A program made the position numbers and the translations under genes. Shown here piece after piece: positions 7,971-16,550 of a DNA stretch of 64,000 nt. The notes below the pieces were generated by a model. The model did not search any database. It was not told the DNA's origin and worked only from the letters and a program-made list of their open reading frames with translations. Source of the stretch: Tritrichomonas musculus (lineage: Eukaryota > Parabasalia > Tritrichomonadida > Tritrichomonadidae); NCBI GenBank assembly GCA_039105265.1, contig JAPFFF010000001.1:2914001-2978000 (forward strand). Reading direction: 5' to 3'. Every line of letters starts with the position of its first letter. Within the stretch, counting starts at the first letter, position 1.

Positions 7971-10900
7971 CTAGTATTCAAAATATTTTTCTCTCTTTCC
8001 TTCTTTATATGGTGTTGATATTCTTCTTTTGAATTCATTTAAGGTTGATACAGTCATATTTTTATTCATTTGGAAACATGGTTGACCTTTTGTAAGATCA
8101 AATGTTTGTTGATTCCCTTCGTATAAATATTTATATAATTTCATTGGATCATTATCAAATTCATTCTTATAAGCATATTTAATAGATTGTTCAGTTAATC
8201 CTTTCCCACGAGTCATATAATCAATTTCACCTGTAGAATCTTGTAACTTATCAATATACATCTTTTTCATCAAAAAGTATGATTCAATTGATTCTGGCAT
8301 TTCTTTGTGACCATTTATGGTTGGAAAATCTGAATGGAATTGACCTAAATATTTACCTATGAGTTCTCGATTATATTTTTCTTTATAAGCATTTTGTAAT
8401 TTTGGTAAATCATTTATTTCAATATGCATTGAATCAGTATCCTGATAATAAATATGGCAACCAATATCAAATGCAAGACACATCACTTCATTCATGATTC
8501 TTTTTGACATACTTAATACATGAATACCTAATAATGAAAAATTAAAATGTTTATCAATTGGTCTCAATATTCTAACAGCATGCATATTATTTTGTAATTC
8601 AATATCTTCAACAATTTTGTTATAATTTTTGATCCAATAATTATCTAAAGTATCTTGATCATTAATGTATTTAAAATCTTTTTCAATAGGTCTTTCAATG
8701 GTTTTACCATAACAACTATTCATAATTAATTTATATAAATTTTGTAAAGGATTGTCTTGACTTTTATATTCTAATCTTTTCTCAAATATTTTTTGAATTT
8801 CTTTTTGGATATGATATTCTCTTTTTCCAGGCCAATAATAACCTCTAATTAATTCGAAATCTATTTTTTGAAATTCAATGAGATCTTCTAAATAAATATT
8901 ATCGACAATCATTTTGAAAGGTTTATCGAATTTATCATCATTAAGGTTACCATCTTTTGTTTTCTTAACGATTAATGGAAATGGATAATGTTTATGAATT
9001 CCAGTAACTAAAATTTCTACTATATATGCACCTTGTTTTGATAAAAATTCATAATTTAATTCTGTTTTGGATATTACTACTGGTTTTCCTTGAACGGTAT
9101 ATAATCTATGAATTGCTGAAGGATATAAACTAACCGCGTCAAAATCTGCTAATTTTTCAGTGATATGCCACTTTTTGTTATAAGCAGTCATACATCTACC
9201 ACCATAAACAGCATATGAACAAAATTTCCTAACAATTCCACCTACTGAATATAAATCATGACCATAATAAACTTTATGATTAAATACATCATTAGCTAAA
9301 GAAGAAATTGAAATATATTTGAATGGATCGATTTTGAAATCTTGAATGAAACCTTGTCTAAATTTAACAAAACTTTCTCTTAATATTCGAACATCTTGAT
9401 GACAATAAAATAATGCATATTTCCACATATCAAATTCATTATTACTTAAACGGCATCCCTTAATTTTGTTAATATTTGAACGAAATAATTGATAATCTTG
9501 TTCAGTCCATGTTTTATCTTCTTCTTTACCTGCTTCATTAATTTGACCTTTATTTGTTCTTAATCTTTCAAATGTATAATATTTGTATGGGAAAATTTCT
9601 TTTTCACAAGGAATATTAAACATTAATGGTAGATTAGATAGCTTGCAAGAGAAAATTGGATAACTATCTTTAAATGTTATCTTTTTGTTCTCAAATTTCA
9701 AAGTCATATTAAAACATTGATTTCCTTTAATAATTGATGATAATATTTTTATATTTTGATTATTGTTTTGTAAAATCATTCTAATATCATAAGCCAAATT
9801 ATGAAAATAACAAATTGAATCAGTAGGTAAATATTTCAATAGATTTATATTACATTTTTCACCTAAGAATTCTTTCTTAATTTTCCCATCTAATGAATGT
9901 AAACAACATAAGAATGGAATATGAATTTTTGAACTTGTATCAGATTCAAAATCACAAAACCAATAAGAAGTTTCTACTTGTTTGATTATTTTTGTTTTTG
10001 GTTCAATTAATTTACAACAATATTCATCTTTATATTCTAATGTAGTATTTGAAATATCTTGATCAATTTCATTATAAAATATTGAATGTAATAAATGTTC
10101 TTGTGAATAATTAATTGGAATGAAATAATTTTTCTTAAATAATTCTCTAATCAAGTTTGAAGAAGTTATAAATGATCTACCTTTTGTCCAATGATCTGTA
10201 ATCCAATCTTTATTATATTTGTCTTCATCTAACTTTTCAATATTTTTGATATAATAATATGTAAATGGAGTCTTTTCTTCGATGAAATAATGTTTTTGAT
10301 ATACATTGAATTTATGAGTTCGTTCTGGTTCAGCTTTTTGTATACCCATATATGTTTTTCTTTTACCTTTATCCATTGAACGTACAGATTGTTTTTGAGC
10401 AACAGAATTATCATCAATATAAGTTAAATTAAGATGAATATTAAATTCTTCACATAAATGATTAATACTACTTTGTGATAAATATCTATTTTGAATCCTT
10501 AATCTAATTTGATTTAATAATGATTCTGAATAATTTCCAGTTTGTTGTAAAGCATAAATGAAACAACAATCATTTAATTCTTCTTTTATTTTCTTTGTCT
10601 TTTCATTAATTAAACTATCAAATATTTGTAATCGAACCAGGTAATCAATTAATACTTTTGGACAACCAGGTTTTAATAAATATTTAAAGAATCCTCCATC
10701 GACTGTATTTTTATGTTTTGGATGTTTTAATATACTAAATTTGATTTGAGAAAATAATGAAAATTCAGGTAATCTTTGACCTTCTAAATCATATTCCCAA
10801 CCTGGATTCTTTTCAATTTGATAAATGAAATTCTCTTCTGTTAAATTCTTTAATAATTCTTCATAAGTTTTTCCATTTAAAGGTACAGAATGCCATTGAC

Positions 10901-11597
10901 CTCCAACTGAATAAGATAATTTATATTTTTCTGTTGCAGCTAATTCACCTATTTCATTTTCAAATTTCTTTCTTAAGAATGGAAATAATTTCTTTCGACC
11001 ATAATCATTTAATTGTTCAAAATTAATTCTCCAATCAGTTGGTGAATCATTTAACATTTTTATATAACCATCAACAATTCTATCTTGATCATTTTCATTA
11101 TTAATTTTCATGAATTGAATAAATGAATCATCTTTTGAATGAGGTCTAATTGAATTCTGAATATTTAAGAAATAAGGATCAGTTGGTCTTTTTGGTTCAT
11201 ATTCATTTGATTTTGGCTCAGGATGCGGTGGAACTAATTTTCTCAAAGGTACATTTGGCGGAGCTTTTGCTATGATTTCTTTCAATGATGATTTTTCTGG
11301 CTCATTGGCATTCGCACTAGGTGGGGGTTCAGTAAATTCTTTTTCTGGAGGAGGTTGATTTAAATATTGAGGGAGATTTGAATGAGTTAAACCTTTAACG
11401 AACCAAAATATTGAATCCCCATTCAATTTCCCATCATAACCATTTTCTTTCACTTTTTGTATAATATACTCATTTAATATTTCTTTACTCCGATCCCCAT
11501 TCTTTTTAGAGAATTCTTTAAACGTTTCCTTACCATTCGTTAAGAGATTATAAATCTCCATTAATCTGTTAGGATTCGCTCTAATAGTTGTTGTCAT
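7971..11597 (-). CDS. polB: Protein-primed DNA polymerase B (Polinton)
   Basis: Replicative polymerase of the element, 1208 residues. All family B motifs are visible. Exo I is CDFESD (about residue 545), Exo II is HNLAYDIRM (about 600) and Exo III is YCHQDVRIL (about 733). Polymerase A is DFDAVSLYPSA (about 822), B is IMNSCYGK (about 960) and C is YYQDTDSMHI (about 1053). The A-B spacing fits the protein-primed subfamily that replicates linear genomes from terminal proteins. The first 500 residues are an extension beyond the polymerase core. Near residue 345 they contain NDCCFIYALQQ, which resembles the Cys motif of OTU-type cysteine proteases, but no OTU fold can be shown here. The frame is open throughout and the promoter block lies at 11626-11642. 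Confidence 0.95.
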   Translation of the reverse strand: MTTTIRANPNRLMEIYNLLTNGKETFKEFSKKNGDRSKEILNEYIIQKVKENGYDGKLNGDSIFWFVKGLTHSNLPQYLNQPPPEKEFTEPPPSANANEPEKSSLKEIIAKAPPNVPLRKLVPPHPEPKSNEYEPKRPTDPYFLNIQNSIRPHSKDDSFIQFMKINNENDQDRIVDGYIKMLNDSPTDWRINFEQLNDYGRKKLFPFLRKKFENEIGELAATEKYKLSYSVGGQWHSVPLNGKTYEELLKNLTEENFIYQIEKNPGWEYDLEGQRLPEFSLFSQIKFSILKHPKHKNTVDGGFFKYLLKPGCPKVLIDYLVRLQIFDSLINEKTKKIKEELNDCCFIYALQQTGNYSESLLNQIRLRIQNRYLSQSSINHLCEEFNIHLNLTYIDDNSVAQKQSVRSMDKGKRKTYMGIQKAEPERTHKFNVYQKHYFIEEKTPFTYYYIKNIEKLDEDKYNKDWITDHWTKGRSFITSSNLIRELFKKNYFIPINYSQEHLLHSIFYNEIDQDISNTTLEYKDEYCCKLIEPKTKIIKQVETSYWFCDFESDTSSKIHIPFLCCLHSLDGKIKKEFLGEKCNINLLKYLPTDSICYFHNLAYDIRMILQNNNQNIKILSSIIKGNQCFNMTLKFENKKITFKDSYPIFSCKLSNLPLMFNIPCEKEIFPYKYYTFERLRTNKGQINEAGKEEDKTWTEQDYQLFRSNINKIKGCRLSNNEFDMWKYALFYCHQDVRILRESFVKFRQGFIQDFKIDPFKYISISSLANDVFNHKVYYGHDLYSVGGIVRKFCSYAVYGGRCMTAYNKKWHITEKLADFDAVSLYPSAIHRLYTVQGKPVVISKTELNYEFLSKQGAYIVEILVTGIHKHYPFPLIVKKTKDGNLNDDKFDKPFKMIVDNIYLEDLIEFQKIDFELIRGYYWPGKREYHIQKEIQKIFEKRLEYKSQDNPLQNLYKLIMNSCYGKTIERPIEKDFKYINDQDTLDNYWIKNYNKIVEDIELQNNMHAVRILRPIDKHFNFSLLGIHVLSMSKRIMNEVMCLAFDIGCHIYYQDTDSMHIEINDLPKLQNAYKEKYNRELIGKYLGQFHSDFPTINGHKEMPESIESYFLMKKMYIDKLQDSTGEIDYMTRGKGLTEQSIKYAYKNEFDNDPMKLYKYLYEGNQQTFDLTKGQPCFQMNKNMTVSTLNEFKRRISTPYKEGKREKYFEY

Positions 11598-11625
11598 GTT
11601 AACTTTCTTTTACAATAAAAATAAT

Positions 11626-11642
11626 GGTCTGTCAAAACCGTT
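11626..11642 (-). promoter_or_regulatory. Promoter block for polB
   Basis: Reverse strand AACGGTTTTGACAGACCATT, 29 bases before the polB ATG. The Myb-type AACGG core and TGACA are followed by a CCATT initiator-like site. Confidence 0.6.
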
Positions 11643-11659
11643 AATTAAAAAGAAAATGT

Positions 11660-11920
11660 TTATTGAGGTCGAGTTAATTGAAGAACGAAAACGTCTTTTA
11701 TTAATTGTTCGATTTGAACACCACGTTCAGCAACTTTTCGATCAATTCTTTGGACAGAACTTTCTAAACGTTCCAATCTTGAAGTTAATTCATCAAGTTG
11801 AGAATTTATTTTTTGCATGAGAACTTTCGTTATATTCAAATCATTTCGAACATTCGATAGAAAATCTCTTGTTTGATCATCAATCTTTTTCTTCTCTTCG
11901 AAAAAGTCAGGTTCACTCAT
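11660..11920 (-). CDS. Coiled-coil Polinton protein, 86 residues
   Basis: ATG at 11918-11920. Almost entirely heptad repeat (INSQLDELTSRLERLESSVQ). Not assignable to a family. A similar short coiled coil is encoded in the host region at 36044-36250. Confidence 0.6.
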   Translation of the reverse strand: MSEPDFFEEKKKIDDQTRDFLSNVRNDLNITKVLMQKINSQLDELTSRLERLESSVQRIDRKVAERGVQIEQLIKDVFVLQLTRPQ

Positions 11921-11928
11921 TTAAAAAT

Positions 11929-11948
11929 AATGAAGTGTCAAAACCGTT
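11929..11948 (-). promoter_or_regulatory. Promoter block for the 86-residue coiled coil
   Basis: Reverse strand AACGGTTTTGACACTTCATT: Myb-type AACGG, TGACA and a perfect TCATT initiator, with the ATG about 9 bases further on. This is the clearest copy of the element's promoter block. Confidence 0.7.
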
Positions 11949-11956
11949 TTTATATC

Positions 11957-12664
11957 TCATTCCTGATAATGACTAATATATTCATCTATTAACCTCTTTA
12001 ATTTATCTAAACATGTTTTTGAAGCAGTAATGATAGAACTATAAATTGAGACATCATTTGTACCAAAATTCTTACGAATAATATCTTTTATATCTCTATT
12101 CGGTGTCATAGCTATTGGCATATTATCTTTGAAATACCATTGATTTTTTTCTTTTGGTTTGATATCACGATAATAATCTTTATGACGTTTGACTAAATGT
12201 AATTTAACTTTTTCTGGATTATCTTTTAATTCTTCTAACCAAATTAAGAATTTATAATCATATTCTCTATTTTTAGGTACTAATCTTGGTTTTTGTTCTT
12301 GTCTTTGTTTTTCAAAATACTCATCTAATAATTTTAGAACAAAGAATGAATAAGTAGGTGAAGCCCAAATTGCTATATGATTTACTAATAATTTATGAAT
12401 ATAAATTCCTTTCAAATTATTCGGTAAATTTGGTCGATTTTCTAATAACTTTTGGTCGGGCGGAATTCCGACTGACTCAGAAATAAATTGAAATAACTCC
12501 TTTGTTTGTTTATTTTCATTCCAATGCTTAATTTTCTTTGTTGATTGACAAGCACTAATTATACTATTTGCTTGAAACATATTATCTTTCTTTGAACGTA
12601 TAATCCGTAAATGTTCATTATATTGTAACCATTCATAATTTTCATTTATTGGCTCTACTATCAT
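11957..12664 (-). CDS. KilA-N domain protein
   Basis: KilA-N is a DNA-binding domain widespread in phages and large DNA viruses, often in regulators. Here it occupies residues about 10-115: YEWLQYNEHLRIIRSKKDN, QANSIISACQS, and the hallmark GIYIHKLLVNHIAIWASPTY before a helix ending in LLDEYFE. The C-terminal 120 residues are basic then helical, with DNMPIAMTPNRDI, and resemble tails found after KilA-N in viral proteins. The start was set at 12664 because an upstream ATG would overlap the preceding gene. The standard promoter block is not seen here. A transcription-regulator role within the element is inferred. Confidence 0.8.
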   Translation of the reverse strand: MIVEPINENYEWLQYNEHLRIIRSKKDNMFQANSIISACQSTKKIKHWNENKQTKELFQFISESVGIPPDQKLLENRPNLPNNLKGIYIHKLLVNHIAIWASPTYSFFVLKLLDEYFEKQRQEQKPRLVPKNREYDYKFLIWLEELKDNPEKVKLHLVKRHKDYYRDIKPKEKNQWYFKDNMPIAMTPNRDIKDIIRKNFGTNDVSIYSSIITASKTCLDKLKRLIDEYISHYQE

Positions 12665-12713
12665 TTTTGTTTTTGTAAGAGGATAAAAAAAATAAAAAGA
12701 TAAATTAAATTTA

Positions 12714-13091
12714 TTAATCTTCATCATCCATTAGAAATTTTTGAAAAGAACTTATTTCAGCTATTAAAGCTCTTTTTTGAACTTTGTATTGATCAAAACT
12801 ATCTTGATATTCTTTCCATGCTGATTTCTCTTCTGTCTCAAGTTCAGTTTTTATTTTTTCATGATCTTCAATAATTGAATCAATTTGTATATCTTCGAAA
12901 TCTCTTTTGAGTTTATATAAGTTGTGTAAATCTTCACCATTATACCGTTGACAAAAAGAAATATCTTTCTCTTTTACTTTTGCTTCAGCCAAACGATTCA
13001 TAGCATCATAGAATTCACTCATTGATTTTTTGAGTTTATCTTTCTTGTCCTCTATTAAATTTTGAAATACTACTTGAGGAACTCTCTTCAT
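12714..13091 (-). CDS. Coiled-coil Polinton protein, 125 residues
   Basis: Started at 13091 because the initiator TCACTTTTT lies just upstream of this ATG; an in-frame ATG at 13121 would precede the transcription start. Acidic, helical, with long heptad runs (LETEEKSAWKEYQDSFDQYK). Divergent from the gene at 13130, with a shared 38-base promoter. Not recognised. Confidence 0.6.
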   Translation of the reverse strand: MKRVPQVVFQNLIEDKKDKLKKSMSEFYDAMNRLAEAKVKEKDISFCQRYNGEDLHNLYKLKRDFEDIQIDSIIEDHEKIKTELETEEKSAWKEYQDSFDQYKVQKRALIAEISSFQKFLMDDED

Positions 13092-13093
13092 AA

Positions 13094-13124
13094 AAAGTGA
13101 AGTGTCAAAACCGTTATTCATTTT
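13094..13124. promoter_or_regulatory. Shared divergent promoter
   Basis: One AACGGTTTTGACA core flanked by an initiator on each side: TCACTTTTT towards the reverse-strand gene and TCATTTTTT towards the forward gene. Only 38 bases separate the two ATGs. Confidence 0.65.
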
Positions 13125-13129
13125 TTTAA

Positions 13130-13417
13130 ATGTTGCCTACTCATAGTTTGAATCTACTCAAAGAAAATTTGAATAGTTCAATTGATGAATTAATTAGACA
13201 AATACATAGTGTTGAAGAATTTGAAATAGAGATTCTGTCATTAAAGAATGATCCTGATTATGAAAGTTTCCTAGAGGAATTAGAGAAAGAGAAACAAAAA
13301 TATGAATCCAAAAAAGCTGAAGTAATTCAAAACACTCAAACCTTAATCAACTTCATCGAACAAAAAAAATCAACCACACCGAAAAAAATAAAATTATCAG
13401 TCATATTGAAAGAGTAA
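13130..13417 (+). CDS. Coiled-coil Polinton protein, 95 residues
   Basis: Helical with heptad spacing (SSIDELIRQIHSVEEFEIEI) and a basic tail (KKIKLSVILKE). Convergent with the gene ending at 13437, 19 bases away. Not recognised. Confidence 0.55.
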   Translation: MLPTHSLNLLKENLNSSIDELIRQIHSVEEFEIEILSLKNDPDYESFLEELEKEKQKYESKKAEVIQNTQTLINFIEQKKSTTPKKIKLSVILKE

Positions 13418-13436
13418 AAAATTATTTTTTATTTAT

Positions 13437-13808
13437 TTAACCTTTGTTAATGAATTTATTAAGTTCGATCAATTTTGGTTCTAATTCATTTTTGTCAGTC
13501 ATGTGAACGAAAATATCCAAAACTTCACGCATTTTGAGAATGAGAGCTTTGCGATAATTTCGAACTTTCTTTTCGAATTTGAGATGATATTCAAGAGTTT
13601 CTTGAAGACATGAACTCATTGCTTGATAATCTTCCACTGTCCTATCCAAGCTGTGAATTTCCAGTTTTAAATGAGCATTATGACGTTTTGCGTCATCTAT
13701 GTAATCAGTTATGGACTCTTTTGGATCGTCTTCTTCCTCTTCTTTTTCCATTTCTTTCACAGTCTCATCAATATCTTCTTTTGAATAGTCACCGTACCAA
13801 GACTTCAT
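13437..13808 (-). CDS. Coiled-coil Polinton protein, 123 residues
   Basis: Started at the ATG 13806-13808 (MKSWYGDYSKEDIDETVKEM), which follows the promoter block; an earlier in-frame ATG would overlap the divergent gene. Acidic helical protein with a long coiled coil (DAKRHNAHLKLEIHSLDRTV). Not recognised. Confidence 0.55.
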   Translation of the reverse strand: MKSWYGDYSKEDIDETVKEMEKEEEEDDPKESITDYIDDAKRHNAHLKLEIHSLDRTVEDYQAMSSCLQETLEYHLKFEKKVRNYRKALILKMREVLDIFVHMTDKNELEPKLIELNKFINKG

Positions 13809-13814
13809 TAATAA

Positions 13815-13854
13815 AAAATGGTCTGACATAACCGTTTTAACCGCTTTCATTTTT
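13815..13854. promoter_or_regulatory. Shared divergent promoter
   Basis: Contains AACGGTTATGTCAGACCATT on the reverse strand and AACCGCTTTCATTTTTATT on the forward strand, so two Myb-type cores, each with its own initiator. Confidence 0.65.
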
Positions 13855-13859
13855 ATTAA

Positions 13860-14723
13860 ATGTTCGTTATCTTTTTGATACTCATTAATCACCCATCAAT
13901 TGAAGGAATACCTGATGATGCTGAATGGATTTCTTGTTTTGATTGGGAAATTGTTAATGGAGAATGGATGTCAAAAATACCGAATGATGACTTAGAATGT
14001 TGGACAGATTTTGCAACAACACCCAATTTAACAATTAAACAATCATTTACTGCCTGGAAATTTTGGATCATCGGAAAAAATTCTACCCGTCATGATGAGG
14101 CCGAACTTTTATGGAATTCTCAAAATTATCTCATCAATGAATATTCCAACGATGAAAAAGATTGGATAATTGTTTTTGAATCAAATGAATTTCCCCAAAT
14201 GCTAACAACTATTATTATTAATGTTCAACAACATAGAAGCGTCCAATTTCGAGGTATTGCATATTTAAGACATGAATCTGTGCCATCTTTATCTCCAACA
14301 AATCGCCCATCACGTTCACCATCAATTTCACCATCAATTTCACCATCATTTTCACCATCTTTATCACCAACATTTAGTCCATCTTTATCTCCATCATTTA
14401 GTCCATCTTTATCTCCAACATTCCGCCCATCACGTTCACCAACAAATCGCCCATCAATTTCACCATCTTTATCTCCATCACGTTCGCCATCTTTTCAATT
14501 CACTATATCAGATCAATTCTCTGAATCCTATCTTTTCAATTTCTCATATCAATTCTCTCCATCAGATATTGAACAAAAGAATGTATCAAAAATAATAGGT
14601 TTATCTGTATCTATTCCATTACTAATTCTCATGATTCTTGCTCTTGGAATTATCTTTTACAAAAATCAAACCAAATTTCAAACTGAAAATTTTCATTCAG
14701 ACTCTGACTCAGTTGGACTTTAA
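13860..14723 (+). CDS. Putative type I membrane glycoprotein of the Polinton
   Basis: Reads as a secreted, membrane-anchored protein of 287 residues. Residues 1-16 are a signal peptide (MFVIFLILINHPSIEG). Residues 17-145 form an ectodomain with Trp-rich segments, Cys pairs and N-glycosylation sites. Residues about 146-215 are a low-complexity Ser/Pro stalk built on a four-residue period (SPSISPSISPSFSPS). Residues about 243-265 are one membrane span (IIGLSVSIPLLILMILALGI) and a short polar tail follows. Such a layout is typical of mucin-like cell-surface or envelope proteins. It could be an attachment or envelope component, or a host-derived surface protein; no fusion peptide or known envelope family is visible. 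Promoter at 13815-13854. Confidence 0.7.
   Translation: MFVIFLILINHPSIEGIPDDAEWISCFDWEIVNGEWMSKIPNDDLECWTDFATTPNLTIKQSFTAWKFWIIGKNSTRHDEAELLWNSQNYLINEYSNDEKDWIIVFESNEFPQMLTTIIINVQQHRSVQFRGIAYLRHESVPSLSPTNRPSRSPSISPSISPSFSPSLSPTFSPSLSPSFSPSLSPTFRPSRSPTNRPSISPSLSPSRSPSFQFTISDQFSESYLFNFSYQFSPSDIEQKNVSKIIGLSVSIPLLILMILALGIIFYKNQTKFQTENFHSDSDSVGL
14277..14490. repeat. 12-bp Ser-Pro repeat array
   Basis: Imperfect tandem units coding SPSx/SPTx with a few RPSR variants; TCACCATC and TCTCCAAC recur throughout. It encodes the stalk of the membrane glycoprotein. Confidence 0.85.
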
Positions 14724-14759
14724 AAAAATTAAATAAACAAATTTAATCTTTTTTATTTA

Positions 14760-15020
14760 TTAAGGAGTAGTTAAAATTTTCTCTCTTGAATTGTAGATTT
14801 GAATCTTATTAAAGAAATCATGTTCAATCATTGTTGTGAAAACAAATGGTGTGTTATGAACTTCTTTCTTAAATCGATCAAGATTGTTATTTTCAAGATC
14901 ATTGATCATAACATTTAATTTGAACATGAAAAATAACTTTAAATGTCGGAAATCAGACACGATATCATTTTTGAACAATTTTCTAAATTCTAATTCAAGG
15001 TCTTGTTCAGTAACAGTCAT
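14760..15020 (-). CDS. Polinton protein of unknown function, 86 residues
   Basis: ATG at 15018-15020. Helical with many Phe (FRHLKLFFMFKLNVMINDLE). Promoter block directly upstream. Not recognised. Confidence 0.55.
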   Translation of the reverse strand: MTVTEQDLELEFRKLFKNDIVSDFRHLKLFFMFKLNVMINDLENNNLDRFKKEVHNTPFVFTTMIEHDFFNKIQIYNSREKILTTP

Positions 15021-15050
15021 AAATAAAAATGAAAGCGGTTAAAAAACGGT
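15021..15050 (-). promoter_or_regulatory. Promoter block
   Basis: Reverse strand AACCGTTTTTTAACCGCTTT, then CATTTTTATTT and the ATG. Two AACCG cores stand before the TTTCATTTTT initiator. Confidence 0.6.
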
Positions 15051-15055
15051 TATGT

Positions 15056-15319
15056 TTATTTATTCTTTAACGTTTCTTCCAATTTTCGGAAATTCTCTCT
15101 GTTGGAAGTTGCTAAAATCCCAACTGTTATTAGTAAAGAATGTAATTGTTCTTGTCTCTCTGGACGAGAATCATTTTTTAAATCAATTTCTTGATCAAAG
15201 AATTCTTCAGTCATTTTGATCATTTGATCACAAGTTTTTTCAATTTCACCTCTAGTGAATTTTAATAAATTTATTAATTCTTTTTGTTTTTCACTAGGTA
15301 AACTTTGTTGGCCCTGCAT
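15056..15319 (-). CDS. Coiled-coil Polinton protein, 87 residues
   Basis: ATG at 15317-15319. Helical and charged (LKFTRGEIEKTCDQMIKMTE). Divergent from the membrane-anchored coiled coil at 15372. Not recognised. Confidence 0.55.
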   Translation of the reverse strand: MQGQQSLPSEKQKELINLLKFTRGEIEKTCDQMIKMTEEFFDQEIDLKNDSRPERQEQLHSLLITVGILATSNRENFRKLEETLKNK

Positions 15320-15326
15320 TTAAAAA

Positions 15327-15368
15327 AATGAACTTTTTGAATAACCGTTCTAACGGTTTTCATTTTTA
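15327..15368. promoter_or_regulatory. Shared divergent promoter
   Basis: Forward: TAACGGTTTTCATTTTTATT before the ATG at 15372. Reverse: AACGGTTATTCAAAAAGTTC then ATTTTTTT before the ATG at 15319. Confidence 0.65.
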
Positions 15369-15371
15369 TTT

Positions 15372-15641
15372 ATGAGATTGTTCATGATCATCCTTTTGTT
15401 GATTTTGTGGATGTCTTTCAAAAAAGAGAAATGTCATAATGAAGAAAGACAACTTATGGAACAAATTGATAAAATCCAGTCTCTAAATTCTTATGCTTCA
15501 CGAATCAAAAGAGATATTGACCGTCTGGAAATGAAAAAACAAAAATTCGAAAAAATAATGAAAAATTTAACTGCTCTACGAAAAAAATTTCATGATGATC
15601 TCCAAAAATATCAACAAAAATTAGAAGATAAAAATCTTTAA
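15372..15641 (+). CDS. Membrane-anchored coiled-coil protein, 89 residues
   Basis: Residues 3-16 are a hydrophobic segment (LFMIILLLILWMSF), which could be a signal anchor. The rest is one coiled coil with basic patches (RIKRDIDRLEMKKQKFEKIM). The likely topology is N-terminal anchor with the helix outside or in the lumen. Not recognised. Confidence 0.55.
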   Translation: MRLFMIILLLILWMSFKKEKCHNEERQLMEQIDKIQSLNSYASRIKRDIDRLEMKKQKFEKIMKNLTALRKKFHDDLQKYQQKLEDKNL

Positions 15642-15649
15642 TAAAAATT

Positions 15650-15936
15650 TAAATTTTTAACTTTTTGAACTTTTTGAATTAAAATTTTAATATTTGTTTG
15701 GCCATTTATTTATAAACCTTTTGAGAAAGATAAATAAATAAAAAATGAACTTTTTGAATTAAAATTTTTATTAAACTTTTTGTGAGTGAAAATTTTTTGG
15801 CTGGTGGATTGTCCGGAATGTGTACAGTTAGTGTAAGTTATTGCGGAAGTAAGGATACATCAGAAAATTTTTCTTTTATTCCATTTTTTGGATTTTATAA
15901 AATTTTTTGAATTCCAAAAATTTTCTTCTTTTTGCT
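15650..15936. other. Intergenic gap with a 20-bp direct repeat
   Basis: AACTTTTTGAATTAAAATTTT occurs twice, with part copies beside it (about 15660-15780). A G+C-richer patch (GTCCGGAATGTGTACAG) follows near 15810. No gene is seen. Confidence 0.5.
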
Positions 15937-16500
15937 TTAAAAAATTTTTTTACTTTTTAATTTCCAAAACCTTTGTTTTGATATTTTTGTATGAAAAAAT
16001 GAATTATAAAGATAAACAATTTCATCACTTGGATATTCTCTATTTTTATCAAGAGTTTTCAAAAAGTTCCCAAAATCATCTCGGTCATGATAACTTTTTC
16101 CAAATACATCTTGTGGGTTTGGAGGTCTTGGATTTCCATGACGGTTTGGATTTGCTGGATGTTCTTCTAATTGTTTTTCTACAATTTGATTGATTCCTGC
16201 ATAAAATTCTTCTTCATTTGGAGACGTTGATTGAGGTTCATTAAAATTACGGTTTGGATTTGCTGGATGTTCTTCTACTATTTGATTGATTCCTGCATAA
16301 AATTCTTCTTCATTTGGAGACGTTGATGTATTTATTGGTTGAGGTTCATTAAAATCACGGTCGATTTCCCATTCATCAATTTCATTATTGACAACAAAGT
16401 TTTGAAAACTATTATTTAAATTTTGCATGTTTGGTGATAATTGATATTGAGGTGAACCCCCAGTTGAATAGTGTAGAGGTAATTCGTTATCACTTGACAT
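15937..16500 (-). CDS. Polinton protein with an internal 35-residue duplication
   Basis: 187 residues from the ATG at 16498-16500. Residues 1-60 are polar. Two tandem copies of a module with the cores SPNEEEFYAGINQIVE and EEHPANPNR follow, then a folded-looking tail (SYHDRDDFGNFLKTLDKNRE, KISKQRFWKLKSKK). Divergent from the helicase gene and probably co-regulated with it. Not recognised. Confidence 0.6.
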   Translation of the reverse strand: MSSDNELPLHYSTGGSPQYQLSPNMQNLNNSFQNFVVNNEIDEWEIDRDFNEPQPINTSTSPNEEEFYAGINQIVEEHPANPNRNFNEPQSTSPNEEEFYAGINQIVEKQLEEHPANPNRHGNPRPPNPQDVFGKSYHDRDDFGNFLKTLDKNREYPSDEIVYLYNSFFHTKISKQRFWKLKSKKIF

Positions 16501-16508
16501 TAATTAAA

Positions 16509-16541
16509 AAATGAATAACGGTTTTGACAGTCACTTTTATT
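16509..16541. promoter_or_regulatory. Shared promoter of helicase and 187-residue gene
   Basis: Forward AACGGTTTTGACAGTCACTT gives a TCACTTTT initiator whose predicted start (about 16532) lies beyond the ATG at 16524. That decides for the helicase ATG at 16551. Reverse reading gives TTCATTTTTT. Confidence 0.7.
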
Positions 16542-16550
16542 TTTGTATCG

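Noticed and set aside
14272-14595. His/Leu-rich alternate frame across the Ser/Pro repeats
   Set aside because: A shifted reading of the repeat array; the Ser/Pro frame has a signal peptide and membrane span.
15888-16193. Forward-strand open frame opposite the 187-residue Polinton gene
   Set aside because: It is antisense to a better-supported gene with repeats and a promoter block, and has low-complexity Phe/Leu composition.
16524-16550. Earlier in-frame ATG for the SF3 helicase
   Set aside because: It lies upstream of the TCACTTTT initiator, so it would not be in the mRNA; the ATG at 16551 was used.
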